Below, piece by piece: positions 10,640-22,385 of a DNA stretch of 64,000 bases; the stretch's first letter is position 1, and each line of letters begins with the position of its first letter. This DNA comes from Dama dama (lineage: Eukaryota > Chordata > Mammalia > Artiodactyla > Cervidae). The stretch lies in NCBI RefSeq assembly GCF_033118175.1, contig NC_083698.1:66619001-66683000 (forward strand), written 5' to 3'. Both the position numbers and the translations under genes were made by a program. Under the pieces are notes generated by a model, which saw nothing but the letters and a program-made list of their open reading frames with translations, ran no database searches and was not told where the DNA came from.

Positions 10640-11380
10640 AGAGGACATCAGACAAGTGGAAGGAAAGTCTAAAACTGCAACTGCAGTTGTGTAGTATGGT
10701 TAGTGAAATATTCCGTGAATAATTTATGACTGTGAAGTAACATTACAATAGTACATTCTGAGCCCTTCATGCAATAATCTGGCTTACCCCTATAAATGTA
10801 AGATTGTAACTTGACATGAAAGAGATCACTGAAACATTTCTGGTGTGAGACGAACACAAGTATTTTTTCTCATGGCAATTTCTTTATCTATCTGAAATTA
10901 GTAGGAAAGAAAACTGGTCAAAACCTTGTATCCTTCTTTTAGAAAATTTCTGCTAATATGAGCCACAAGAAATATAAATTCGTGGTAAAAATTCCACGGT
11001 TAAGCAAGATAATTTCCAGGATTAATAGCATATTTAAAATCTAAGATATAAATTAAGATATAAATCATATTATCTAGGAGGACGTATTAAGCATAGCTAG
11101 TTTCGTAACAGGCATAGTCACAGGAATTTAAATGAATCTGCAATTGTTGAGACATTTTTGCCAAAGGCTTCTGCAAAATACGTTCATGAATGACCTGATT
11201 TGCAGTCTAATATCTACCAGTCTTGATGAATCAACGATATTTCATGAAGAGGAACTTTATTCTTGCTCTCTTATTAGCCTATAATCTTCTGAAAGTTGCT
11301 TTGGACTTTGGGATGGTGATGATTACCATCTGTGAGCCATGTTCACACGTGGCTTTCATTAGAGGAGCTGCGATGTCCTG
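10640..11380. other. No gene or recognised repeat
   Basis: AT-rich sequence, with short repeated 'taagatataaat' pieces near 11041-11065. Nothing supports coding function. Confidence 0.5.
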
Positions 11381-11384
11381 AACC

Positions 11385-11550
11385 CCACTCTTCTGGGACT
11401 TTTCCAGGCAGGATCTCATTTACTCCTCACAGCAACTCTATGAAGTAGGTACTACCTCTGTTTTGTATTGTCTAGACAAGGAACCTGAGTTTCAGGGTCG
11501 TGACCATGGACATGCCCTTGGTCAATGCCAGAGTCAGGATTCAGTCTCTC
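11385..11550 (-). repeat. MIR SINE fragment
   Basis: Reverse MIR: 'ctcatttactcctcacagc', 'ctatgaagtaggtactacc', 'gaacctgagtttcagggtc', 'agagtcaggattcag'. Confidence 0.75.
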
Positions 11551-11554
11551 CACT

Positions 11555-12890
11555 TTCCACCACAGTCTGCACCGCCTCCGTGTTGTCCCTTGTTTACCCC
11601 TGACTCATCCTCCTCTTCCTGCAGGAGAGGATGCCCTTTCTCAATCACTACATTCTTCCCACGGCTTTTGAAGGTGTAGTATCTGCTCACATCTTATCTT
11701 CTTTGCAAAGTTTCAAGGGAAATGAAGTACTGTTTTTGTCTCTCAGTACATTGCTCTGTCCTTCTTGATCTTTTACACAAAAATAACCAGCCCTGTTTTT
11801 ACAGCAGCCTGTGTGGTGTGGCTCTTTGGTGATCCTTACACTGTTTTGACTCCTATTCGTCCATGTCAGCCTCAATTACTATCAGCGACACAGTAGGCAC
11901 CCATTGGTGACAGTCATTGGGATACAAAGTAGGGGAGGACAAGAGCTTACAGTCCTATTAGGAAAGCAGGATGTGAATGGGGCAAAATGCTGCCACTGAT
12001 CAGGACACCTAAGGCTCCTCCTATGAGAAGTATGCTTGTGTAAGGCCAGGCTTCTGCCGGGAAACTCAACAAGCTAAGCAGCTTTGCTACCCACCCCCCT
12101 GCCCCCAACACACACCTTGTCTCTGTATGTGAATTGGAATTCTTAAAAGTCAGATTAAGTTTCCAGAGTTTGCAGTTGCTGTGTGTGTGGAAAATGGCCA
12201 TAGCCAGCCTTGGTCCTGCCTATGAATGGTGGGTCCCTAAACTATTGTGGGCCTGCCTGTTGTGTCTAACCAGTCACACAAACCTAGTCAGGGTGGCTAA
12301 CCACTATCATAAACAACCCCCAAACTCAGTGACCTAACCCAGTGAAAGTTTGCTTTTTTATTTCACAGTCTAGAAAGGGGTTTACAATAGGGGAAGTCTG
12401 TGCTCTTTGGGGTCATTTGAGGACACAGGCCCTCTTCTCATTGGTTCTATCCTCCTTTAGGTCCTCAGCCTTCTCTCCATTCAGCTGGCAGATGGAGAGA
12501 GTGAAGATCAAGCCCGGTTGGGAGGATTTTATGGGCCAATCCTGGAAGTGGCCCCCATGACTTCCGCTCACATGGCATTGTCCAGAACTCAGCCTTGTGG
12601 CCTCACCTAAGTGCAGAGGAGGCTGGAAGATGGGGCTAATGGTCTTCCCAAGACCAGGGTGGAGAGGGTGGATATCTGTCTGGCACATCTGGTGAGCTGC
12701 TGCCCCTTGGTCTGATTTTTGTATTCTACTCATTCAGAAACCATTTATTCAGTACTACTGGGTATCTAGCTCTTTTTGACTAAAAATATTATTTTAGTCA
12801 CTCATAGTGAATTAACATACAAATGTAAAACCAGAATGGTTTGTTCAAAGTAGAGCAGCACTTCACACTGACAGTCTGAGTATTTAGGAA
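11555..12890. other. No gene; possible very old repeat at 12272-12700
   Basis: The piece from 12272 ('aaactcagtgacctaaccc', 'cttccgctcacatggcattg', 'cagccttgtggcctcacc') resembles an ancient eutherian interspersed repeat I cannot name. The rest looks unique. Confidence 0.35.
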
Positions 12891-12901
12891 ATGCTGCCTG
12901 A

Positions 12902-14118
12902 AACAATATGGATGGGCCTAGAGATGATCATACTGAGTGAAGTAAGTCAGACTGAGAAAGACAAATATTATATGATATCATTTATATGTGGAATCTAAAA
13001 TGTGACATCAGTTCAGTTCAGTTACTCAGTCATGTCCAACACTTTGCGACCCCATGAATCGCAGCATGCCAGGCCTCCCTGTCCATCACCAACTCCCGGA
13101 GCTGACTCAAACTCATGCCCATCGAGTCGGTGATGCCATCCAGCCATCTCATCCTCTGTCGCCCCCTTCTCCTCCTGCCCCCAATCCCTCCCAGCATCAG
13201 GGTCTTTTCCAATGAGTCAACTCTTCACATGAGGTGGCCAAGGTACTGGTGTTTCAGCTTCAGCATCAGTCCTTCCAATGAACACCCAGGACTGATCTCC
13301 TTCAGGATGGACTTGTTGGATCTCCTTGCAGTCCAAGGGACTCTCAAGAGTCTTCTCCAACACCATAGTTCAAAAGCATCAATTTTTCCGCGTTCAGCTT
13401 TCTTCACAGTCCAACTCTCACATCCATACATGACCACTGGAAAAACCATAGCCTTGACCAGACGGACCTTTGTTAGCAAAGTAATGTCTCTGCTTTTTAA
13501 TATGCTATCTAGGTTGGTCATAACTTTCCTTCCAAGGAGTAAGCGTCTTTTAATTTCATGGCTGCAGTCACCATCTGCAGTGATTTTGGAGCCCCAAAAA
13601 ATGAAGTCTGACACTGTTTCCACTGTCTCCCCATCTATTTCTCATGAGGTGATGGGACCAGATGCCATGATCTTAGTTTTCTGAATGTTAAGCTTTAAGC
13701 CAACGTTTTCTCTCTTCTCTTTCACTAAAATGTGACATAGAGATAGACTATGAAACAGACTACTTTATCTATGAAACAGAAGCAGACTCACAGACATGGA
13801 GAACAGGCTTGTAGTTGCCAAGGGGGAACTTGGCATTGGGAGTTTGGGATTAGTAGATCAAATTATTGGGAACTTGGCATTGGGTCGGGAGTTTGGAGTT
13901 AGCAGATGCAAACTATTATATACAGAATGGATAAACAATAAGATCCTACTGTGCAGCATAGGGAACTATATTCAATATCCTGGGATAAACCATAATGGAA
14001 AAGAATATAAAAAAGAGTGTACATATTATAACTGAATCACTTTGTTGTATAGCAGAAATTAACAAAACATTGTAAATTGACTATACATCAATAAAATAAA
14101 AATAATAAGAAAAAAAGA
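12902..14118 (+). mobile_element. L1 3' end, split by a BovB insertion
   Basis: L1 ORF2 end and 3' UTR: 'atggatgggcctagagatg' and 'gaagtaagtcagactgag', then past the BovB 'gcagactcacagacatgg', 'gcaaactattatatacag', 'ttgtatagcagaaattaac' and 'caataaaataaaaataa'. GCTGCCTGA at 12893-12901 and 14119-14127 is its target-site duplication. No open frame survives. Confidence 0.92.
13009..13724 (-). mobile_element. BovB LINE 3' fragment, young, inside the L1
   Basis: Reversed BovB from the CAGTT-rich 3' tail to the region coding RT C-terminal blocks. The minus frame at 13225-13623 reads GSKITADGDCSHEIKRRLLL, then MVFPVVMYGCESWTVKKAE and IDAFELWCWRRLLRVPW with few changes. CTAAAATGTGACAT at 12995-13008 and 13725-13738 is a perfect 14-bp target-site duplication. 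The copy is 5'-truncated and lacks endonuclease and the RT active site. Confidence 0.95.
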
Positions 14119-14129
14119 GCTGCCTGATC

Positions 14130-15090
14130 AGATTGATCATAGCCTATGGTACATATGTGGGGAGAGCTTGGGATTCTTCAGTTTAATCCTAACTTGCCCC
14201 AAGCAAATCATCTTGGGAAGGGCCCCTACATCTCTGGACCTGGTGCCTCTTGGCTGCGCAGTCAGAACTTGAACTGGACAGGTTTCTCGCCTTGCGTGTC
14301 TCTGAAAGTCTTGGTGACCAATGAGGAGTTACGTTAGATTATAACCAAATTCACGTTCTTACTTAACGATGAGGCTTTCAGTCCGATGACACCACCACAC
14401 AGCTTTAGAAAATAATTCTTAATAATCTCCAACTGGAATAAGAATCTGAACAGCATCCTCTCTGACGGCTTTCCATCTTTGTGCTTCATCCTCCTTATTT
14501 TTTTGCACATGCCCCTGCCTGATGACATTTTGAAAGTCTAACATTCACATTGATCTTCACTCTCCAACTTTACACTATTTGATGAGGGAAGCAGCAGATA
14601 AGGTGGATTGTAGGGAAAGTCACTGGTCATCCACAAGGTAGGAAACCCAAGCAACCACCACTGAGAATTCATACAAGTGCAGTTTGCCGAGGACCGATTT
14701 ACTGCTCCTCTGTTAATAAGAAGCTCGTTTTGAGGCCAACGACCCTGATCGTTATTTAATAAGGTTGATGATTTTTAAAATTATCTAACAGAGGTTTAGT
14801 TTAGCACCTGAATTCTCTCATTTGCTTAATCATCTCTCAAGCATAGTTGTATTTTTGATTGCAGCTGTACTATTCTCTTTACTAATTCACATCATTAACC
14901 AAGTCCTGCCTGTTTCTTTGTCCTTGCTGGGTTTTTCTAATTAGTAGCTTTATCTTTCTGAATTCTGGAATCTCCATCTGATCTTAACTCAGCAGCAGCT
15001 TTCTGATTGCCAAGCTACAAGAACAGAAGGCAGGCCTTCCTGGGCCATCTAGATCTGCTTCTGAACCCCCGCCAAACTCTGACTGCCTTT
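14130..15090. other. No gene or recognised repeat
   Basis: AT-rich unique sequence; short open frames have no recognisable similarity. Confidence 0.5.
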
Positions 15091-15106
15091 ACCCACCTTT
15101 TTAAAA

Positions 15107-15324
15107 AAGTAATAATTTTAATATTTATTTATTTGACTGCATCAGGTCTTAGTTGGGACACACGGAATCTTTTCTGTGTCACTTGGGATCTTTCCTTGTG
15201 GCACACAGGTTCGGTACCTCCATGGCATGTGGGATGTTAGTTCCCTGATTAAGGGTAGAACCCAAGTTCCCTGCATTGCAAGGCAGATTCTTAACCACTG
15301 GACCACTAGCTAAGTCCCTTCACT
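15107..15324 (-). mobile_element. CHR-type tRNA SINE, reversed
   Basis: Body 'tcaggtcttagttgggaca', 'atggcatgtgggatgttag', 'cctgcattgcaaggcag' and head 'ttaaccactggaccactag'. CACCTTTTTAAAA at 15094-15106 and 15325-15337 is a perfect 13-bp target-site duplication. Confidence 0.9.
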
Positions 15325-15396
15325 CACCTTTTTAAAAGATAAATACTAGTCATAGTTTCTGCTTGCTGACCAAATCTTGTTTATGATAACTGTAGT

Positions 15397-15527
15397 GGGT
15401 TGAATGTGCATGCGTGCTAAGTTGCTTCAGTTGCGTCCAACTCTTTGTGACCCTATGGATTGTAGTCCACCAGGCTCTTCTGTCCATGGGATTCTCTGGG
15501 CAAGAGTACTGGAGTGGGTTGTCAATA
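15397..15527 (-). mobile_element. Bov-A monomer, partial, reversed
   Basis: Contains 'gcgtgctaagttgcttcag', 'ccaactctttgtgacccta', 'agtactggagtgggttg'. The tRNA head is missing. Confidence 0.8.
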
Positions 15528-15551
15528 GACCCTCCTAATTGATGTCACCAT

Positions 15552-15760
15552 GCAGTGAAGTCGCTCAGTCGTGTCCGATTCTTTACTACCCCATGGGACT
15601 GTAGCCTACCAGGCTCCTCAGTCCATGGAATTTTCCAGGCAAGAGTACTGGAGTGGGTTGCCATTTCTTTCTCCACGGGATCTTCCCAACCCGGGGATTG
15701 AACCCGGGTCTCCCGCATTGCAGGCAGACGCTTTCCCGTCTGAGCCACCAGGGAAGCCCA
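15552..15760 (-). mobile_element. Bov-tA SINE, reversed
   Basis: Complete reversed Bov-tA: 'gaagtcgctcagtcgtgtcc', 'gcaagagtactggagtggg', 'gggattgaacccgggtctcc', ending at the head 'gagccaccagggaagccc'. ATGTCACCAT at 15542-15551 and 15761-15770 is a perfect 10-bp duplication. Confidence 0.95.
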
Positions 15761-16499
15761 ATGTCACCATACCCAGACCTCAAAATGTGACCTTTTTTGG
15801 AAATAGGGTCTTTGCAGGTCAGGACTGAGGTAGGGCACACTGGATTAGGGGTGGGGCTGAATCCAAAAGACATACAAGGACACACACAGCCCTACAGAGA
15901 AGAAGGCAATGTGAATATGGAGACAGAGATTGGAGTGACGAGCCACTGGAAGCTGGAGGAAGCTCAGAAGGGTTCTCCCCTTGAGCCTGCAGAGAGCATG
16001 GCCCTGCCCGCCCTTTGATGTCAGACTTTCTGGTCTCTGGAACTGTGAGAGAAACACCTTCTGTTGTTTTAAGCCACCAAGTTTTTGTGTGGTAACTTGT
16101 TAGGGCATTTCTAGGAAAGTAATACAGATATTTTTCAATTTTCCTTCTGTTTTTGTTTTGTTCTTGTTATTATGTAAGAACGATATTTTTTCCTGTGTAA
16201 AGACTGTGATACTCTAGGTGCTACCAAGTTACTGGCAAACTCAGAGCCAAGGTAAAGGAAGGCGTGTTGTGAAACAGGAGTGACAACAATGATGTCAGCA
16301 CTCTGGAGGCCTGCTCAGGTAAGGGCAGACAGGTGGGGGGCTTGTCTGGGAAAACACCTGAACCCTGTGCCTCGTGTCTTACCTTAGGAGTTCCATCTGC
16401 ACTGACCCTTGTCCTGTCCCCTACCTCTCACCTGCTGGGAGGTCCCAGCCAAACAGTGTTGGGCTTTTGTAAGAGAAGTGGATAAAACTTAGCAGTGAC

Positions 16500-17110
16500 T
16501 TCCTTTCTACAACTTGAAATACTTTTTAGTTTTTCTCCTGCTGATAAAAGTGATATATGTTCCTTGTTAAACAACACCAATAGATAATACAGAAAGGCAA
16601 TAGGAACTTAAAATCACCTAGAATTTCACCACCCAAGATAAAATTACTTTTTTAATGTAATATCCACACCTGTATTTATATTATTTTTATGAAATAATTT
16701 CTATAATTTATATAACTTACCATATGTAAGTTATATAACAATTTTTATAAACATACTTTGTTTTGGTAACAATTTTTTTGGTAACTGCTTTATAAAAATG
16801 ACTTATAATGCTTACACCACTTATTTATCTTCCATATAAATAAATATAGTTCTATACTGTCATCTTTACAGGGTGCAAATTATCTCAGAATACAGATGTA
16901 TCTTAATTTAAATAATTTCTACTGATAAATAGGTTGCTTAGGTTGTTTTTATATTCTATTATAAACTACTTCATGATAGACTTCTTTTATATATAATTTT
17001 TGGCATGCATCAGATTATTTGCATAGCATAAATTCTCCCAAATTTTTGAGTGAAAGAATATAAACTTTTGGAGGAATTACACATATTCTGCCAATTGCCC
17101 TCTAGAAAGG
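16500..17110 (-). repeat. Old L1 (L1M/ME type) 3' region, reversed
   Basis: AT-rich with phrases of L1M 3' UTRs: 'gataaaagtgatatatgttc', 'gggtgcaaattatctcag', 'ataaattctcccaaattttt', 'ccaattgccctctagaaagg'. Family uncertain. Confidence 0.55.
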
Positions 17111-18710
17111 ACAGTGTATGATGGACCTTCAGTGCTTTTTACCAGTGTATCCTAATTTTGAATTACAGCAAATATCCCCTGATTTTCTGAGTAAAACTAT
17201 CATAGCCTTGCTGTTACTGACATCTAGATTAGAAAGAATCTTAAAGAAAAACAAACAGTTTTATATAGTAATTGGAATGTTTTTGGAGAGCATTTTCCTT
17301 CAGTTGTCTCCTCTTTCCCTGTCTTATTTCTGTTTGAAAGTGCTTTGTGATCAGTGTGTTGTTTACTACTTGGTACCTTTTACAAGCATCAGTTAACTGT
17401 GAACATGACTCTCCCTGATGTACGTATGTCTTAATTCAGTGGCAAGTGCACTTTCCCAATTCTGCTGCCCTATATCTCTCCAAACCTTCAGGATTGCCAA
17501 GATGAGTTAGAAAGAAACAGTATCTGGATTTGTTTCCCACAGAAGTGTCAATATTTGCTAAAACAAAGAGCTGGGAGTACCCCCATGGAATGCCATCTGT
17601 CCTTGTCTTTGAAAGCCTGCCAGAAAGCCATTTCACAGCCAAGAGATGGTTACTTGGCATAACTGACACTGAAATTCCGCAAGGTGGCTTTCAGAGCTGA
17701 AACTGGCTGATGTAAAGAGAGGCTTTGCTGTGGGTAAACCGGAAAGTATAGAAATGTGGTTCATGTTTGAAACTCTAAACTAAGGGTTGTTTACCAAAAT
17801 ATTTCCCTTAGGAATCTTTGAATCAGCAGGATCACCTAGCTGATGGAAACATTCAGATCATGAACATGTCATTTTCTTGTATAGTTTTTCAGGACATGAG
17901 CAGCTGGTAAGATGAGACACAGTTTCCTTCTTAGAGTTCGATTATTTCAACCATGCTGTTTCTTAAGCAAATAAGCCTCCTACTTTCTTCTATGACATAT
18001 GGAAGCTCAGTTCTGTTGCAGTTTTAGAGCGGAGGCATAAGACACAGAGCCCTGCTTCTGAAATACCATTAGTTGCCTGACTTAGGTTCCTTAGGGAACC
18101 TGGCTACCTGACTTCCCTTGGAGAAAACCCAGATTCCCATGAGCAGAAACCTGAAGAGTAATTAAAGACATTATCTTGGGTCTGAGTGAAATCCTTCAAA
18201 ATACATTAGATGGCTCTCAGGGCCTGGTCCTCCTCCTTCAGAGTAGTGCTCAGTGGGATGTTTGCCACTCAGAATGTCAATCCATCTGTGTGTTGTCCAG
18301 CTCTCCCCAGAGAATACATTCATTTAGGAATCTTGAACCATCTGTAGAGCCTGAGTCCACAACATTCTGGTGATCCCCAAACATGCCATTCAGCTCTGGC
18401 ATTTCTTCCAAGTTTATTTCCAGCAGATGCTGCCAGCCCTTGGCAGGACCTTCATCTATTTTTGTTTTTCTCAGGAAAAGAGTAGCTATCCTGGCCTCAA
18501 GAGGGCTGTAGGCCACCCCCACTAGCTGTCCCTACTGCAGGCTGGAATGGACCAGGAGGGCAGATCTTCCCACATTGCTCTGCATCTTGGGCATCTTGGC
18601 CCAGGTTCACTAGATCCAGCTAATCCAGGAGGGTCTTGGCCACTACAGAAACATATATTTCATCCCCTAAAGATACATAGGTATGTTTATCTAATGGATT
18701 TTACATGGAT
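17111..18710. other. No gene recognised
   Basis: Open frames at 17118-17396 and 17436-17669 have no recognisable domain and no splice or promoter context. The sequence may include decayed L1. Confidence 0.4.
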
Positions 18711-18714
18711 TAAG

Positions 18715-19441
18715 TGCATGCATTCATTCAATAAATACTTAATGAATATTACTCTGCATCAGGCTTTGTTCTGAGAACATGTTTCTGTGAATAAAACCTC
18801 AGGTTTATTGGGGTTTGTACCTGGTAGCTCAGATGGTAAAGAATCTGCCTGCAATGCAGGAGACCTGGGTTTGATCCCCTGGGTGGGAAGATCCCCTGGG
18901 GAAGGGAATGGCTACCCACTCCAGTATTCTTGCCTGGAGAATTCCATGGGCAGAGAGAGGAGCCTGGTGGGCTACAGTCCATGGGATCACAAAGAGTCAG
19001 ACACAACTGAATGACCAGCACTTTCACTTTTCATCTATTGGGAGCAGACAGACAATAAACAAATAGTTTGTCAGGGGTTGATATATGCTAAAGATAAATA
19101 GGTAAAACCGGGGAGAAGGCCTGCGGGGAGCAAATTGGGTGTTCAGGTACACATTACATAAGGAGGGAGATATGGAAAGTCTGACCTGCAGGAGGTGAGG
19201 GAGTTCAGTTGGGGGAAGGAGAACTTCAGGAAGGCAGAGTAGTAAGTTCCCAGGCTCTGAGGCAGAAGAGCACCAACTATGTTCAAGGAATAAGGGGGGG
19301 CTGTGTGGTATGAGGGAGAGCAGTGTCAGGTACCAACTCACGCTGGATATCACACCTCGTGAAGGTTTTGTATTTTGCTCTGAGTGGGATGGAAAGCCAA
19401 TAGAAACTTATAACAAGAGATTAATACATGTAAGACACTTA
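18715..19441 (+). repeat. Ancient LINE-like repeat, split by Bov-tA
   Basis: Pieces 'cattcattcaataaatac', 'gacagacaataaacaaatag', 'gacctgcaggaggtgaggg' and 'gctctgagtgggatggaaag' occur in the order of an old mammalian repeat (L2/L3-like in my memory, name not certain). Confidence 0.45.
18815..19022 (+). mobile_element. Bov-tA SINE
   Basis: Head 'acctggtagctcagatgg', then 'cctgcaatgcaggagacc', 'cccactccagtattcttgcc', 'gggctacagtccatggg'. A short TATTGGG on each side may be its duplication. Confidence 0.92.
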
Positions 19442-19662
19442 AGGTTTGCCAGGTGGAGTTAGTGGTAAAGGACTCGCCTGCCAATGCAGGAGACACTAGA
19501 GATGTGGGTTCAATCCCTGGGTCAGGAAGATCCCCTGGAGGAGGGCATGGCAACCCACTCCAGTATTCTGGCCTGGAGAATCCCATGGACAGGGGAGCCT
19601 GGCAGACTACAGTCCATGGGGTTGCAGAGTCGGACACAACTGAAGTGACTTAGCATGTGCGC
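19442..19662 (+). mobile_element. Bov-tA SINE
   Basis: Head 'gtttgccaggtggagttag', body 'gccaatgcaggagacac', 'cccactccagtattctggcc', 'gtcggacacaactgaag'. AAGACACTTA at 19432-19441 and 19663-19672 is a perfect 10-bp duplication. Confidence 0.95.
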
Positions 19663-19744
19663 AAGACACTTAAAATACTGTGCACAGTAAGTACTCAAAA
19701 TTCTAGATTTTTACTTCCTTGACTCTAAAGGTAACCTCCATTCT

Positions 19745-20415
19745 GCTTTATGAGAATGATCATTTTTATTCTAAAATATGGCAGAAAGGATAGAAATCCT
19801 GATCTTATAGATCAGATTTGTGGTTGCCAGTGGCAAGGGGTGAGGGGAGGGGGTTTGGAGGAGGGGGGCGTCAAAAGACACAAACTTCCAGTTATAAGAC
19901 AACTTAGGCACTAGGGATGTAATGTACCACATGATAAATACAGTTAACACCGCTGGGCTTCCCAGGTGGCTCAGTGGTAAAGAATCCACCTGCCAGTGCA
20001 GAAGACACAGGAGATACGGGTTTGATCCCTGGGTCAGGAAGATCTCCTGGAGGAGGAAATGGCAACCTACTCCAGGACTCTTGCCCGAAAAATCCCATGG
20101 ACAGAGGAACCTGGTGGGCTACATTCCATGGGGTTGTAGAGTCAGACACAACTGAGTGAGTATGCATGCTCATCATATATGAAAGTTGTTAAGAGAATAA
20201 ATCCTAAGAAGAAAATCATAAGAAGAAAAAATTTTTCTATTTCTTCAGTTTTGTACCCATCTGAGATAATGGATGTTTGTTAAATACTTAAATACATGAA
20301 GTGATAATCACTTCACGATGTAAGTCAAATCATTATGCTATGTATTGTAAACTTACCTGTGTAAGTGCTATATGTCAATTATATCTCAATAAAACTGGAA
20401 GAAAAAAAACTTCAT
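19745..20415 (+). repeat. L1 (L1MA-like) 3' end, split by Bov-tA
   Basis: L1 3' UTR: 'gtggttgccagtggcaagg', 'aacttccagttataagac', then past the SINE 'gaaagttgttaagagaat', 'taagtgctatatgtcaatt' and 'atctcaataaaactggaag' before an A-rich end. Confidence 0.75.
19955..20165 (+). mobile_element. Bov-tA SINE
   Basis: Complete head 'gggcttcccaggtggctcag', then 'ggtttgatccctgggtcagg' and 'gtcagacacaactgagtgag'. It interrupts the L1 between 'acagttaacaccgc' and 'catatatgaaag'. Confidence 0.93.
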
Positions 20416-20904
20416 TAATATTGAAAAAAATCCTGATCGTACAACTTTAGGTCCAATTTTAACATCCTCCATCTACAAAGAGGATTGGTGATTAGAAAAT
20501 TATCCCATATCCAAGACTGGGTTCTTTACATTTGCTGTTCGACAATTCATTTTCTAAAAAACTTCTTATTATGGGTATTTTCAAGCTTAAAACAAAATTA
20601 AGCTAGAACCACCCAGCTTCAAGCAATTATCAATTCATGGCTAATCTTGTTTCTCCTGTATTATTGTCCATTTTCCTTCCCCTCCTCACACTGAATTACT
20701 TTACAAATCTCAGACACATCTTTTCATCTGTGAATGCCTCAGTATATATCTCTGAAAAGAAAATCTTTCTTTTTTTACTTTACCACATTACCATTATCAC
20801 ACCTACAAATTTAATGATAATTCCTTGAGAGCATAAAAAAATCCAGTCAGTCATCAAATTTTCCTGGTTGTCTCCTTAATGCTTTTTAAAAAAGTCATTG
20901 ATTT

Positions 20905-20985
20905 GGGGACCTCCCTGGTGGTCCAGTGGTTAAGACCCAGCACTACCAACGCAGGGGGCAGGGTTCCGTCCCTGGTTGGAATAGA
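20905..20985 (+). mobile_element. CHR-type tRNA SINE, head only
   Basis: 'gacctccctggtggtccag' followed by 'tggttaagacccagcac' and 'gttccgtccctggttgg', then the similarity stops. Confidence 0.8.
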
Positions 20986-21792
20986 ATAGAATGGGACAGA
21001 ACAACATGTAAAATAGCTGATTTGTTTAAATTGGGATCCAAACATGCACTTTGCATTTGGGTGTTAGGTCTTGTAAATCTTTTAAGATCTGACTATTCAC
21101 CCCCTGTTGTTGTTGTTGTTTTTTCCTTCTTCATTTATTTGTGAAGAAACTTGGTCTTCGGTTCCTTAGATGTCCCTCATTTGGGATTTTGCTGAGTACC
21201 TCCCCCATAGAACTGTGAATATGTTCCTCTTTCCCCTTGTTTCACCTTTAAACTGGTAGTTAGTTCTAGAGGCGTAACCAAATTGTTTTTTTTTTTTTTT
21301 TGCCTAGACCTCATGAGAAGTTTTTGAACTTCCTGTTACACCCCATCAGGAAATATGCCCTGCTTCTCTTTCTCTTTCATTTGTAATATACATAATATCA
21401 AGTTAGCATTTTAGCCACAGTAAAGAATACAATTCAGTGGTATTTAGTACATTCACAGTGTTGTACAACCATCACCACTATCTTATTTCAGAACTCTTCG
21501 GTCACCTCAAAAAGAAATTCTGTACCCATTAAGTAGTCATGTCCCATCTCCCACCCACCAGCCCCTGGCAGTCATGAATCTGCATTTGGTCTCTCTAGAT
21601 TTTTCATATGAATGGAATCATAAGACACATGGCCTTCTGCATCTGGCTTCTTTCACCTAGTATAATGTTTTCAAGGTTCATGCAAGTTATAGCAAGTATC
21701 TTTTTATGGCTGGATAATGCTCCATTTGTGGATATTTTATTTATGCCTTTCTCCACTGATGGACGTTTAGGTTGTTCCCACCTTTTGACTTC

Positions 21793-22339
21793 TGTTAAAG
21801 AAGGAATTCATAGGGCCTGGACTCCATCTCAGGCCTGTCCGTGCTGGCCGTGCTCGGCTGCCTCTCCAGCGGACTCTGAGCTCTCTGCTTAGTGCCTGTG
21901 GGGACGACAATGAGAGGATAAGACCCCCTCCAGACAGGGGAATCTTGAAGATCACATCCAGGCTACTCATTGCCTAAGAGGAAGCATACCGTAATCACCC
22001 CTGTCTCCGGACAGGTCATAAACTTTTTTTCGTATCTATCAGGATGTAATCACAGGCTTATCGATTATTAACTGGTTGGACTGTAACTGCGGGCTTATTG
22101 ACTATTGACTGTTTGGACATGTACACATGGGGTAGGTGGTGGGTTTAGACACGTACACATGGGGTAGGTGGTGGGTTTGGACATGTACGCATGGGGTATA
22201 AAAGATTTTCACAAATGCTGGACAGGGTCCTTGGCTAAGAGGAGACTCTGCCTTGGGCCCGCCGGTGTAAAAAACTGCACTCCACTATCTGCATTGTCCT
22301 TCTGAGTGAGTCTGTTTCCCGGAAAGCGTGGCTATAACA
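21793..22339 (+). mobile_element. Solo LTR of a ruminant endogenous retrovirus
   Basis: A 547-bp block that starts TGTTAAAG, ends ATAACA, and interrupts an L1 that continues on both sides. It has a TATAAAA at 22197-22203 preceded by 32-bp direct repeats, as expected of a U3 promoter, and 'gtgagtctgtttcccgg' near the end. Its bases resemble the bovine BTLTR1 group as I remember it. CTGT occurs at both junctions (21792-21795, 22340-22343). No gag, pol or env sequence is present. Confidence 0.78.
22115..22197 (+). repeat. 32-bp direct repeats in the LTR U3, 2.6 copies
   Basis: Units at 22115-22146 and 22147-22178 differ at three positions. A third, partial unit at 22179-22197 runs into the TATA box. 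Such U3 repeats usually act as enhancer copies. Confidence 0.88.
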
Positions 22340-22385
22340 CTGTGAATAATGATGCTGTGAACATTTGTGTACCGTTTTGCTGGCA

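Larger units (their letters stand above)
15385..16130 (+). mobile_element. MLT1-type LTR with two Bov SINE insertions
   Basis: Starts 'gtagtgggttgaatgtg', resumes after the SINEs at 15771 with 'caaaatgtgacctttttt', 'ggaaatagggtctttgcagg', 'cagagattggagtgacgag', 'agcatggccctgcccgcc' and 'ttgttttaagccaccaag', and ends 'aggaaagtaatacag'. LTR only. Confidence 0.82.
21381..22385 (-). repeat. Old L1 (L1M) 3' end, reversed, split by a solo LTR
   Basis: Plus-strand phrases of a reversed L1M: 'gttgtacaaccatcaccac', 'attctgtacccattaagtag', 'tttttatggctggataatgc', 'tgatggacgtttaggttg', and across the LTR 'gtgaataatgatgctgtg'. The two sides join in register when the LTR is removed. Confidence 0.85.

Noticed and set aside
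13115..13684. 189-codon plus-strand open frame (similar one at 58543-59115)
   Set aside because: Antisense of BovB RT-coding sequence, repeated wherever a reversed BovB occurs; not a gene.
21793..22339. Search for a proviral body next to the LTR
   Set aside because: L1 sequence continues immediately on both sides, so it is a solo LTR with no viral genes.
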